DNA from: Vibrio fortis
GTDB lineage: Bacteria > Pseudomonadota > Gammaproteobacteria > Enterobacterales > Vibrionaceae
Reading direction: 5' to 3'
DNA length: 64,000 nucleotides
Assembly (NCBI RefSeq): GCF_024347475.1
Contig: NZ_AP025487.1
Location: forward strand, 2,294,001 to 2,358,000
Below the pieces are notes generated by a model that saw nothing but the letters and a program-made list of their open reading frames with translations, did not search any database and was not told where the DNA came from. Shown piece after piece: positions 41,053 through 48,847 of the stretch. The position numbers were made by a program, and so were the translations under genes. How positions within the stretch are numbered: position 1 is the stretch's first letter; every line of letters begins with the position of its first letter.

Positions 41053-41190
41053 TTACCATACTACTTTCTTTGTGGTAAGTAGTAACGCTTAGTAGTAAAC
41101 ACATTTACTCAATGTGGTAACCTTACCACCTATCAAAGCCATATACAACAAGGTATTTAGGATAAAGTAGTAACCTTTAGGGGGTTAGTT
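41053..41190 (-). other. Right island terminus with clustered recombinase-type motifs
   Basis: Heptamers TTACCAT (41053), GTGGTAA (41072 and 41114), GTAGTAA (41079, 41092, 41167) and TTACCAC (41123) are packed into 140 bp. Read inward from the tRNA, AACTAACCCCCTAAA mirrors the left end. These are candidate binding sites for the island recombinases. The segment lies between the host tRNA 5' fragment and the island tRNA. Confidence 0.65.
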
Positions 41191-41218
41191 GTGCTCTATC
41201 CAGCTGAGCTAAGGGCGC
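41191..41218 (-). tRNA. Host tRNA-Arg(UCU), detached 5' fragment (broken)
   Basis: On the minus strand GCGCCCT, TA, GCTC-AGCTGGATA-GAGC, AC, and then island sequence. The acceptor strand GCGCCCT is complementary to AGGGCGT at 8066-8120. The fragment keeps its own promoter at 41232-41259. It cannot yield a mature tRNA by itself, but its transcript would run on into the island tRNA. Confidence 0.93.
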
Positions 41219-41231
41219 GCTACAGGAAAGA

Positions 41232-41259
41232 ATTATACGAATTCGAATCAGTAAAGCAA
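41232..41259 (-). promoter_or_regulatory. Sigma-70 promoter of the host tRNA-Arg, now driving the island tRNA
   Basis: On the minus strand -35 TTGCTT (41254-41259), a 16-bp spacer and a consensus -10 TATAAT (41232-41237). The tRNA 5' end lies 14 bp downstream. No terminator lies between this promoter and the intron-containing tRNA. Confidence 0.82.
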
Positions 41260-41333
41260 CGGCTTTATCTAACATTCTGATCTAAGTGAGTAAAAAAAGG
41301 GCAAAGACATTATAAGTGTTGAAAATTAGACCA

Positions 41334-41349
41334 AAGCAAACGTTTGCTT
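41334..41349. promoter_or_regulatory. PurR-type operator upstream of folD
   Basis: AAGCAAACGTTTGCTT is a perfect 16-bp palindrome matching the PurR consensus ACGCAAACGTTTGCGT apart from the outer bases. It lies 80-95 bp before the folD start. Known PurR targets include purine and one-carbon genes, so repression of folD by purines is the likely meaning. Confidence 0.75.
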
Positions 41350-41428
41350 GATGGAAATCAAAAACGTTTTCTGGAATAATGCGCCAAAACATCAGCCACT
41401 AACTTGAATATCAATACTAAGGAAATTC

Positions 41429-42289
41429 ATGACTGCTCAAAATATTGATGGAAAGCTAATTTCTCAAACCGTTCGTTCTGAAGTTGCTGCACGTGTAAAA
41501 GCACGCACAGAAGCAGGCTTACGAGCTCCGGGCCTAGCGGTAGTTTTAGTGGGTGAAGACCCAGCTTCTCAAGTTTATGTTGGAAGCAAGCGCAAAGCGT
41601 GTGAAGAAGTCGGTTTTGTTTCAAAGTCTTTTGACTTACCCGCGACGGCAACCGAAGAAGAGCTACTGACACTTGTTGACCAATTGAATGACGATACAGA
41701 GATCGATGGCATTCTTGTGCAACTACCTCTTCCAGCAGGTATCGATAGCACACACGTGTTAGAACGTATTACGCCGGAAAAAGACGTTGATGGCTTCCAT
41801 CCATACAATGTTGGTCGTCTAGCGCAACGTATCCCTAAGCTACGCTCTTGTACGCCAAAAGGCATCATCACTCTGCTCGACCGCTACAACATCGACTTAC
41901 GTGGTAAACATGCCGTTGTTGTTGGTGCATCAAATATCGTTGGCCGTCCAATGACGCTTGAACTGCTTCTAGCAGGTTGTACTACGACCACCTGTCACCG
42001 TTTCACTAAAGATTTAGAAGGTCACGTACGTCAAGCAGACGTTGTTGTGGTTGCCGTAGGCAAACCTAACTTCATTCCAGGAGCATGGATCAAGAAAGGC
42101 GCTGTGGTAGTCGATGTTGGTATCAACCGTCTTGAGTCTGGCAAGCTGGTTGGCGACGTGGAATATGATGTCGCAAAAGAGAGCGCAAGCTTCATTACGC
42201 CAGTTCCAGGTGGTGTTGGCCCAATGACAGTAGCAAGTCTAATCGAGAATACGATGATCGCTTGTGAGCAGTTCCACTCAAATAAATAG
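41429..42289 (+). CDS. folD: Bifunctional methylene-THF dehydrogenase/methenyl-THF cyclohydrolase
   Basis: FolD interconverts 5,10-methylene-THF, 5,10-methenyl-THF and 10-formyl-THF with NADP, supplying formyl groups for purines and fMet. The 286-residue protein shows the family signatures: [23 protein letters not shown] with the catalytic Lys, [16 protein letters not shown], and [10 protein letters not shown] for the Rossmann cofactor loop, plus [10 protein letters not shown] at the end. AAGGA precedes the ATG. A PurR-like operator lies upstream. purU further along consumes the same product, 10-formyl-THF. Confidence 0.97.
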   Translation: MTAQNIDGKLISQTVRSEVAARVKARTEAGLRAPGLAVVLVGEDPASQVYVGSKRKACEEVGFVSKSFDLPATATEEELLTLVDQLNDDTEIDGILVQLPLPAGIDSTHVLERITPEKDVDGFHPYNVGRLAQRIPKLRSCTPKGIITLLDRYNIDLRGKHAVVVGASNIVGRPMTLELLLAGCTTTTCHRFTKDLEGHVRQADVVVVAVGKPNFIPGAWIKKGAVVVDVGINRLESGKLVGDVEYDVAKESASFITPVPGGVGPMTVASLIENTMIACEQFHSNK

Positions 42290-42343
42290 TCTTCGTTCCA
42301 CTTTCTCTATCATCCGATAGAGAGACAGAACCGTTAGATACAT

Positions 42344-42379
42344 GAAAGCCGCGATTGATATCGCGGCTTTTGTTTTTTT
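42344..42379 (+). terminator. folD terminator
   Basis: AAAGCCGCGAT and ATCGCGGCTTTTGTTTTTTT form a stable hairpin with a T-run. A smaller hairpin (CTCTAT/ATAGAG) lies just before it at 42306-42325. Confidence 0.85.
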
Positions 42380-42396
42380 GTTGAGCTAAATAGCGC

Positions 42397-43596
42397 TTAA
42401 AGTGACAGAGCGACACCTGCGATTGACGCACTCATCAAGTTCGCTAGCACGCCTGCGCAAATTGCGCGGAAGCCATACTTTGAAATGAATGAGCGACGCT
42501 CAGGTACTAGACTGCCTAAACCACCGATAAGAATCGCCATGGTTGAGATGTTCGCAAAACCACACAGTGCAAAGGTTACGATAGCTTGTGAGTGTTCACT
42601 TAGCATATCTTTCGCTTCCATCAATTGGATGAAGGCAACAAACTCATTCACGACAATCTTATTACCGATTAGAGAACCCGCAATTACTGCTTCATTCCAT
42701 GGCACACCAATCAGCCATGCAACGGGTGCAAACACATAACCTAGGATAAGTTCGAAGCTGAGCTCTACACCGAACCAGCCACCAACAGCGCCTAGCATGC
42801 CATTCAGCATTGCAATCACGCTAACAAAAGCAAGAAGTGTTGCACCCACTGCGACCGCAATACGAAGTCCAGACATAGCCCCATCTGCCATTGCCTCAAC
42901 GACGTTTGTTGCTCGTGGAATTTCTACATCTGACTCAATACTCTCTTGAGTCTCATTAGCGCTGCCTGGTACTAAGATTTTCGCCATTAATAGACCTGCA
43001 GGCGCAGACATGAATGCCGCTGCTATCAGGTAATTCAGGTCTACACCCAGAGACGCATAACCTACCAGCGTACCGCCAGCTACAGACGCCAAGCCACAGG
43101 TCATTACCGCAAACAACTGTGAATCGGTCATGTGCTTTAGGTATGGCTTAACGACTAACGGTGCCTCAATCATACCAACAAAGATATTTGCTGTAGCAGA
43201 CAGAGATTCCGCACGACCGGTACCTAACAGTTTCTGCAGTGCGCCGCCAATTAGGTTGATCACTTTTGGCATGAAACCAATGTGGTATAAACCCGAAATC
43301 AGAGCCGAGAAGAAAATGATGATGCCCAGTACGTTAATCGCAAACACAAATCCACTGTTGGTCAAACCGCCAAATAGAAAGCCAATACCCTCTTGGCCAT
43401 AGTTGATTAAGCTCGACACTGCACCCGTCACGCCATTAAGAACGTCTTTACCCATAGGTACGTACAGCACCAGCAGTGCAAAAGAAACCTGAAGTAAGAA
43501 AGCAAGAGAGACTGTTCTTAGCTGAATATTTTTTCTGTCCGTAGATAGTAACCAAGCGATTACTAGAAGAGTAATGATTCCAATTAGGGATGCCAT
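42397..43596 (-). CDS. Concentrative nucleoside transporter (NupC family)
   Basis: About 399 residues from the ATG at 43596 (an upstream in-frame start at 43638 would add a non-hydrophobic tail). It is a polytopic CNT transporter: an N-terminal helix pair, the inner repeat with GMIEAPLVVKPYL, SVAGGTLVGYASLGV and the C-terminal GSLIGNKIVVNEFVAF and GFANISTMAILIGGLG signatures that bind the nucleoside and sodium. It moves nucleosides into the cytoplasm with an ion gradient. It converges on folD and is divergent from nothing nearby. Confidence 0.92.
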   Translation of the reverse strand: MASLIGIITLLVIAWLLSTDRKNIQLRTVSLAFLLQVSFALLVLYVPMGKDVLNGVTGAVSSLINYGQEGIGFLFGGLTNSGFVFAINVLGIIIFFSALISGLYHIGFMPKVINLIGGALQKLLGTGRAESLSATANIFVGMIEAPLVVKPYLKHMTDSQLFAVMTCGLASVAGGTLVGYASLGVDLNYLIAAAFMSAPAGLLMAKILVPGSANETQESIESDVEIPRATNVVEAMADGAMSGLRIAVAVGATLLAFVSVIAMLNGMLGAVGGWFGVELSFELILGYVFAPVAWLIGVPWNEAVIAGSLIGNKIVVNEFVAFIQLMEAKDMLSEHSQAIVTFALCGFANISTMAILIGGLGSLVPERRSFISKYGFRAICAGVLANLMSASIAGVALSL

Positions 43597-43802
43597 ATGC
43601 GTCAAACCTGAAAAGTTGTAGTAGGAAAGGCGACGCATTGTATAGAGGAAACCGTTTGCGGCAAGCGGTGGTTGTTACATGGATGTTGGCATAAAAGGCC
43701 GCTAGAGCCCTAAATATCTAACCTATTGAATTAATTAAAACTTTATTGATTATTTTTAGTACTTTTTCCATATGGAAATTATATTTTCAAAAACAGCGAC
43801 AG

Positions 43803-44747
43803 TTAGCGGTGTAATTCAACACAGGTTTTGAGATTTTTATCCCAATAAGTCGGAGAACCAATGTGTTGTTTAAGAAACTCAATCACCGTAGACAGCTTCT
43901 TAGGCATATTTTTTCGACTTGGATAGACAGCAAAAAATGGCATGATCTGGCTAGCTTTCCACTCGGGTAATACTTGGATTAATTGACCACTGCGAAACTC
44001 CTCTTTAACGAGGTAAGTCGCTAGATAGGCAACCCCCCAGCCTGCTACTGCCGCGTCTCTCACCGCTTCTGCTAAGTCGACAGAATAATCCCCACTAACA
44101 GTAACACATAGGCTCTCTTGCCCATTGTCGAAAGCCCAAGAGGTATAATCACGTTCACGGCTGCGATAGATAAGACAGTTGTGATCACTCAGATCTGACG
44201 GGCAACTCGGTGTGCCAGCTTTGATCAAGTAGTCAGGTGACGCCGCCACCACAAACTGGCTGTCTGCTAGCCGCTGGGCAATGTACCCTTCAGGTAGCTC
44301 TTCATTATTGGTGATCCAAAGATCCAAACGCTCTTCGATCATATCTACTTTATAATCGAACAAGTGAACCTCGACTTTTAATTGAGGGTAGAGCTGGCGC
44401 AGCTGATCGATTGCAGGAATCACATGCAGAGTGCCGAATGACTGTGAAATACCAACGCGCAATTTACCCGAAACATCATCACGCTGGCTCTCCATATCCA
44501 TTTGTGCCGCTTTTAAGGTGCCAAACAGCTGCTCACAATGTTGATAAAACACCTCACCTGCTTCGGTTAAGGTTAAGCTGCGCGTCGTTCGCTGCACAAG
44601 CTTAATACCAATATTGTCTTCTAATAGAGCGACCTGCTTACTGATGTGCGACACCGACACATTTAAGCTCTTCGCCGCACTGGTGAAGCCACCATGCTTA
44701 ATCAAGGCGTGAAAGATCACCATCTGTGCAGCTCTGTCTGTTAACAC
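43803..44747 (-). CDS. LysR-family transcriptional regulator
   Basis: A 314-residue LysR regulator. The N-terminal winged helix-turn-helix is intact (GGFTSAAKSLNVSVSHISKQVALLEDNIGIKLVQRTTRSLTLTEAG), followed by the effector-binding domain from about 90 to 300. The subgroup is CrgA/AaeR-like by its appearance (VSGKLRVGISQSFG). The target genes cannot be identified, because neither neighbour is divergent from it within a short distance. Confidence 0.9.
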   Translation of the reverse strand: MLTDRAAQMVIFHALIKHGGFTSAAKSLNVSVSHISKQVALLEDNIGIKLVQRTTRSLTLTEAGEVFYQHCEQLFGTLKAAQMDMESQRDDVSGKLRVGISQSFGTLHVIPAIDQLRQLYPQLKVEVHLFDYKVDMIEERLDLWITNNEELPEGYIAQRLADSQFVVAASPDYLIKAGTPSCPSDLSDHNCLIYRSRERDYTSWAFDNGQESLCVTVSGDYSVDLAEAVRDAAVAGWGVAYLATYLVKEEFRSGQLIQVLPEWKASQIMPFFAVYPSRKNMPKKLSTVIEFLKQHIGSPTYWDKNLKTCVELHR

Positions 44748-44783
44748 TCGCTTATCCTCTGTTTGTATGAAAACAATGTTGAC

Positions 44784-44817
44784 TAAAAAACAAAAGGACT
44801 CCGAAGAGTCCCTTTTA
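44784..44817 (-). terminator. Terminator of the lytic transglycosylase gene
   Basis: On the minus strand AAAAGGGACTC-TTCG-GAGTCCTTTTGTTTTTT. A stem with a UUCG tetraloop and a T-run, 50 bp after the stop codon. Confidence 0.88.
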
Positions 44818-44867
44818 AATCTATTGGCTTATGCCGCTTTGCTTTAGCCGTTCTATTTAAACTTAAG

Positions 44868-45860
44868 TTATTTGAACTTAATTCGGTCAGCAAGGTGACT
44901 CACTGCCAGAGCAAAGTAGTACGAACGATTCCACTTCATCAGTACATTGTAGTTGTTATAAACCAAATAGGTGCGCCCTGTTTGGTCATCAGGCATGATT
45001 AACCACGCTTTAATATCTTCATCGAGCTTAGGTAGCGGGCTACCATCAAATCTCGTAATCCCAAGCTTTGACCACTCTTGAAGGTATTTACCTTTCTCTT
45101 CCGAGCGACCTTGCATTTCTAAAGAGATATTCGCTGGCACTTTTACCTGCCTACCCCATGTGTACTTGTCATCCCAACCAGACTGGCTGAGATAATTCGC
45201 CGCAGAAGCGAAAACATCGGCCTCGGTATTCCAGATATCCTTCTTACCGTCACCATTACCATCGGCTGCATAAGCTAAGAATGAGCTTGGCATAAACTGA
45301 GGTTGCCCCATAGCTCCAGCCCACGACCCTTTCATATCCTGAGGCTTAATGTGCCCCTCTTCTAAAATGGTCAGAGCCGCCATCGCCTCTTTGGTGAAGA
45401 ACGCCTCACGTCGACCTTCGTAAGCCATGGTGGTTAGCGCATCAATCACACGGTAATTGCCCGTATAAGTGCCGAAGTTACTCTCTACACCCCACAATGC
45501 AACGATAAAGCGAGGTTGAACACCGTACTCATCGCCAATGCGTTTCAGCTCAGTATAGTGCTTATCATAAAGCGACTGCGCTTGTTTAACCTTCCATTTA
45601 GGGACAGCTCTTGGGATGTACTCGTCCAGCGTTAGCTTTTTCTCTGGTTGGTTTTTATCAGCCTTCACCGCACGCGGTTTAAACGTCACGCCGTCGAAGG
45701 CTTGGTCGATGATCGATTGAGAGATACCTTGCTCTGAGCCTTGCTGCTTCAGCTTTTCAACAAACTGTTCGAAGCTCAACTCATTAGCGTGTAACGGAGC
45801 CACTGCACTGCCGGCCAACAATGCCGACACGGTAATTAGGGTTTGCGATAATTTACTCAA
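44868..45860 (-). CDS. Lytic murein transglycosylase (MltB-like)
   Basis: A 330-residue periplasmic enzyme with a Sec signal peptide (cleavage near VAPLHA). The SLT_2 catalytic domain contains WGVESNFG with the catalytic Glu (about residue 125), the MGQPQFMPSSFL motif and DGNGDGKKDIWNTEADVFASAANYL. It cleaves the MurNAc-GlcNAc bond of peptidoglycan with formation of 1,6-anhydro ends. No lipobox is present, so unlike MltB of E. coli it may be soluble. Its strand and spacing suggest it could be co-transcribed with the YcgL gene upstream (32 bp gap). Confidence 0.92.
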   Translation of the reverse strand: MSKLSQTLITVSALLAGSAVAPLHANELSFEQFVEKLKQQGSEQGISQSIIDQAFDGVTFKPRAVKADKNQPEKKLTLDEYIPRAVPKWKVKQAQSLYDKHYTELKRIGDEYGVQPRFIVALWGVESNFGTYTGNYRVIDALTTMAYEGRREAFFTKEAMAALTILEEGHIKPQDMKGSWAGAMGQPQFMPSSFLAYAADGNGDGKKDIWNTEADVFASAANYLSQSGWDDKYTWGRQVKVPANISLEMQGRSEEKGKYLQEWSKLGITRFDGSPLPKLDEDIKAWLIMPDDQTGRTYLVYNNYNVLMKWNRSYYFALAVSHLADRIKFK

Positions 45861-45892
45861 CGATCATTCCTCCCTGAATAAGGTGAGTACGA

Positions 45893-46183
45893 TTACTCTT
45901 CATCTTGAGTGTTTTGTTGAGCCTTGCGCTCTTTGTACAACTCAAGTTCATTCACTGGTGGTGGCGGCAGTTGTAAAAAGAAGCCGTCAGTTTCTAGAGA
46001 CTCACGAACTTTATCGATATTCACTTGCGCCAATTTACGGCCATCCATTTTGATGACCATTACGAAGCTAGGTTTACCAAACATTTCCATCAATGCGTCA
46101 GGAACTTGTGAAAAATCATCCTTCTTAGGGATATAAAGGTATGTTCCTTCTTTTTTTGAGCTTTTATATATAGAACACAGCAT
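45893..46183 (-). CDS. YcgL domain-containing protein
   Basis: A 96-residue protein matching the YcgL family: [24 protein letters not shown] at the start, [19 protein letters not shown] in the centre and FFLQLPPPP near the end. In E. coli the family member is near minCDE as here. It is cytoplasmic and its function is unknown. It diverges from minC across about 220 bp. Confidence 0.92.
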   Translation of the reverse strand: MLCSIYKSSKKEGTYLYIPKKDDFSQVPDALMEMFGKPSFVMVIKMDGRKLAQVNIDKVRESLETDGFFLQLPPPPVNELELYKERKAQQNTQDEE

Positions 46184-46404
46184 GACAAACCTTTTCTAAA
46201 TGTTTATGACTACAAAACTCTCACATGCGAGATCAATAGTTTATGTTGGTGAAATATTGGGAACAAAACGTCCATTTGACAACAAGATCACTTGCTGTGC
46301 TTGGTCTGGGAATATAACATGATAAACCTAGTTTCAGGCAATGCCCTTTATCGTAAAGATGAAAGAAATTGTAGCCAACCGTTATTGAGGTCCTGTAGTT
46401 TTCG

Positions 46405-47067
46405 ATGTCTAGTAACCCAGATTTAAAAGGTAGCAGCTTTACGCTATCTGTCTTGCACTTATCCGATGATAACGTCGAAAATGCAGTGTCATTCCTTCAA
46501 GAAAAAGTCGACCAAGCCCCAAACTTTTTTGCTGCTGCACCTGTTGTGATTAACATTAGCCAAGTGGCTGGTGACATCGACTTCCTTCAACTAAAAAACG
46601 GCATCTCTCAGGCTGGTATGATCCCTGTTGGCGTAACGGGTTGTTCCGATAAGCGCATGCAAAACCTTGCAAAAGAAGCAGGGTTCGCAGTTATGACGGC
46701 CAGTAAGTCTCCGTCACAGGCTCCAGCCAAGATGGCGCCCACAAAAGTAGTAAGAACTCCGATTCGTTCTGGACAACAGGTCTATGCTAAAGATGGTGAC
46801 TTATTAATTTTGAGTCACGTGAGTGCTGGAGCGGAAGTCATAGCGGATGGCAGTATCCATATTCATGGCACACTACGCGGCCGCGCGATTGCGGGAGCAA
46901 GCGGTCAAACTGAAGCGAAAATTATCTGTAACGATTTACAAGCCGAGCTGGTTTCCATTGCAGGCAACTACTGGCTCAGCGATCAAATTGAAAGCGAGTA
47001 TTGGCAGAAGAAGACCATGCTCAGTATGGACAATGACGTACTACGTGTTGACGTACTCGCACTATAA
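46405..47067 (+). CDS. minC: Septum site-determining protein MinC
   Basis: MinC inhibits FtsZ polymerisation away from mid-cell. The 220-residue protein has the N-terminal inhibitor domain (about 1-110) and, after a flexible linker with [13 protein letters not shown], a C-terminal beta-helix ([41 protein letters not shown]) that binds MinD and FtsZ. It starts the minCDE operon; minD follows after 20 bp with a good ribosome-binding site. Confidence 0.96.
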   Translation: MSSNPDLKGSSFTLSVLHLSDDNVENAVSFLQEKVDQAPNFFAAAPVVINISQVAGDIDFLQLKNGISQAGMIPVGVTGCSDKRMQNLAKEAGFAVMTASKSPSQAPAKMAPTKVVRTPIRSGQQVYAKDGDLLILSHVSAGAEVIADGSIHIHGTLRGRAIAGASGQTEAKIICNDLQAELVSIAGNYWLSDQIESEYWQKKTMLSMDNDVLRVDVLAL

Positions 47068-47087
47068 AGAAATAAAAGGAAAAAATA

Positions 47088-47900
47088 ATGGCACGCATTA
47101 TCGTTGTAACGTCAGGTAAAGGCGGTGTTGGTAAAACTACCTCCAGTGCAGCTATTGCCTCTGGTTTAGCTTTGAAGGGAAAGAAAACAGCGGTTATCGA
47201 CTTTGATATTGGTCTGCGTAACCTAGACCTTATCATGGGCTGTGAGCGTCGTGTCGTATACGATTTCGTTAACGTTATCAATGGTGAAGCAACGCTGAAC
47301 CAAGCGATGATCAAAGACAAGCGCACAGACAATCTGTACATTCTTCCAGCTTCTCAAACTCGTGATAAAGATGCACTAACTAAAGATGGTGTTCGTCGCG
47401 TGTTTGATGAACTAGACGAAATGGGCTTCGACTTCATTATCTGTGATTCACCGGCAGGTATTGAGCAAGGTGCACTGATGGCGCTTTACTTTGCGGATGA
47501 AGCGATTGTTACCACGAACCCAGAAGTATCTTCGGTTCGAGACTCTGACCGTATTCTAGGTATCTTAGATTCTAAATCACGCCGCGCAGAAGATGGCCTA
47601 GAGCCAGTGAAAACTCACCTGCTATTAACACGCTACAACCCAGCGCGTGTAAACCAAGGCGAAATGCTAAGCGTAGAAGATGTAGAAGAGATCCTACACA
47701 TCTCACTATTAGGTGTCATTCCAGAGAGCCAAGCAGTCCTTAACGCATCAAACAAAGGTGTTCCAGTGATCTTTGATGAAACGACAGATGCAGGCATGGC
47801 ATATAGCGATACTGTAGACCGCCTGCTGGGTAGCCAAGTTGACTTCCGCTTCCTAACGGAAGAGAAGAAAGGCATCTTCAAACGACTGTTCGGGGGCTAA
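47088..47900 (+). CDS. minD: Septum site-determining ATPase MinD
   Basis: A ParA/MinD ATPase of 270 residues. The deviant Walker A GKGGVGKTTSS starts near residue 10, DFDIGLRNLDL and DSPAG are the switch and Walker B motifs, and the C-terminal amphipathic helix (EEKKGIFKRLFGG) anchors it in the membrane. MinD carries MinC to the membrane and oscillates with MinE. The sequence is complete, with minE 6 bp downstream. Confidence 0.97.
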   Translation: MARIIVVTSGKGGVGKTTSSAAIASGLALKGKKTAVIDFDIGLRNLDLIMGCERRVVYDFVNVINGEATLNQAMIKDKRTDNLYILPASQTRDKDALTKDGVRRVFDELDEMGFDFIICDSPAGIEQGALMALYFADEAIVTTNPEVSSVRDSDRILGILDSKSRRAEDGLEPVKTHLLLTRYNPARVNQGEMLSVEDVEEILHISLLGVIPESQAVLNASNKGVPVIFDETTDAGMAYSDTVDRLLGSQVDFRFLTEEKKGIFKRLFGG

Positions 47901-47906
47901 TCAACA

Positions 47907-48170
47907 ATGTCACTACTAGAGTTTTTCAGACCACAGAAGAAAACCACGGCTAATCTTGCAAAAGAGCGCCTACAAATCATTGTTGCTGAGCGCCGTAGTC
48001 ACGATGACCCAGCACCTTCGTACTTACCGCAACTGAAAGAAGATATCTTAAAGTGCATCGCCAAGTACGTTGAGGTAGACCCGTCAATGGTTGATCTATC
48101 ATTCGAGCACAAAGACGATGACATCTCAGTTCTTGAGTTGAACGTCAAACTGCCAGAAGACGAAAAGTAA
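47907..48170 (+). CDS. minE: Cell division topological specificity factor MinE
   Basis: The 87-residue MinE. The N-terminal membrane-targeting and anti-MinCD segment ([30 protein letters not shown]) is followed by the dimerisation domain ([19 protein letters not shown]). MinE stimulates MinD ATPase and drives pole-to-pole oscillation. It is the third gene of the operon, followed by a terminator. Confidence 0.97.
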   Translation: MSLLEFFRPQKKTTANLAKERLQIIVAERRSHDDPAPSYLPQLKEDILKCIAKYVEVDPSMVDLSFEHKDDDISVLELNVKLPEDEK

Positions 48171-48192
48171 CTTCGTCGCAATCCTAGATACC

Positions 48193-48229
48193 AAAAACGG
48201 CTCACTTGCTTCCAAGTGAGCCGTTTTTA
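48193..48229 (+). terminator. minCDE terminator
   Basis: AAAAACGGCTCACTTG and CAAGTGAGCCGTTTTT form a perfect long hairpin followed by T-rich sequence. Confidence 0.92.
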
Positions 48230-48361
48230 TATTTCAAGACAATCCATACATATATCAAACCATAACCACTGGTTATTGTTTGTATAAAGAGTCAGCATTA
48301 TCCAAGCCTGATTGTTTTTTGTACTCTGAATGGGTTCCCTACAGACAGAAAGAGTACAACT

Positions 48362-48781
48362 ATGACTTACCTAAACAACACACTAAAAGCCATCATTATT
48401 GCCTCAGTATTGGTTGTGACTGGATGTAGTTCCCCTGCAATGGACAAAGACAATGAAAATGCTGCCAGAAATCGCGGTGCCGCAGGAGGTGCTTTGATGG
48501 GGGCAACATTAGGTGCGCTTACAGGTGAACCAGGGCTAGCAGTGAAAGGCGCTGTAGCGGGTGGTGTTACAGGAGGTGTCGCTGGTTCAATGAAAGACCT
48601 TGATGACTCTCGCCAGAGTGAAAACACTCAGGTTCTGGCGGATGGTCACTCTCAAGATAACCGCAGTGACGCAGAAAAACGCGTTGCAGAGCTCGAAGCT
48701 GAACTAAGAATCATGGAACTGGAACAGCAACTGGCTGAAGCTAAAGAGAAAGAGACGTCGACAAACGACGACAAATCGTAA
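48362..48781 (+). CDS. Glycine-zipper lipoprotein
   Basis: A 139-residue lipoprotein with lipobox VTGC (Cys22). Residues about 36-75 form a glycine-zipper membrane-inserting region (GAAGGALMGATLGALTGEPGLAV and AGGVTGGVAGS), and the C-terminus is a charged coiled coil (DAEKRVAELEAELRIMELEQQLAEAKEKE). It is likely an outer-membrane protein; the function is unknown. It converges on rnd with a shared terminator. Confidence 0.82.
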   Translation: MTYLNNTLKAIIIASVLVVTGCSSPAMDKDNENAARNRGAAGGALMGATLGALTGEPGLAVKGAVAGGVTGGVAGSMKDLDDSRQSENTQVLADGHSQDNRSDAEKRVAELEAELRIMELEQQLAEAKEKETSTNDDKS

Positions 48782-48785
48782 TGAC

Positions 48786-48821
48786 AAAAAAAGGGTAAAG
48801 CGATTGTGCTTTACCCCTTTA
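48786..48821. terminator. Bidirectional terminator between the glycine-zipper gene and rnd
   Basis: AAAAAAGGGTAAAGC and GCTTTACCCCTTT form a hairpin with an A-run on the left, serving as a T-run for rnd on the minus strand. Confidence 0.85.
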
Positions 48822-48847
48822 CATCTATCTGCGAATCAGAAAACTGA

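Larger units (their letters stand above)
8115..41196. mobile_element. Gamma-Mobile-Trio-type genomic island inserted in tRNA-Arg(UCU)
   Basis: The boundaries come from the two halves of one tRNA gene. The 3' part ends at 8120 and the 5' part begins at 41191, and both contain the 6-bp direct repeat GTGCTC (8115-8120 and 41191-41196). Just inside each end, read inward, the sequences share TTTAACCCCTTAAA (left) versus CTAACCCCCTAAA (right), an imperfect terminal inverted repeat, followed by clustered TTACC[AT]/TTACTAC motifs. The left end encodes two tyrosine recombinases and a third conserved protein in the gmtY-gmtZ-gmtX order. Cargo includes type I restriction, a TIR protein, several unknowns and, at the right end, an intron-containing tRNA-Arg(UCU). 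Confidence 0.88.
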
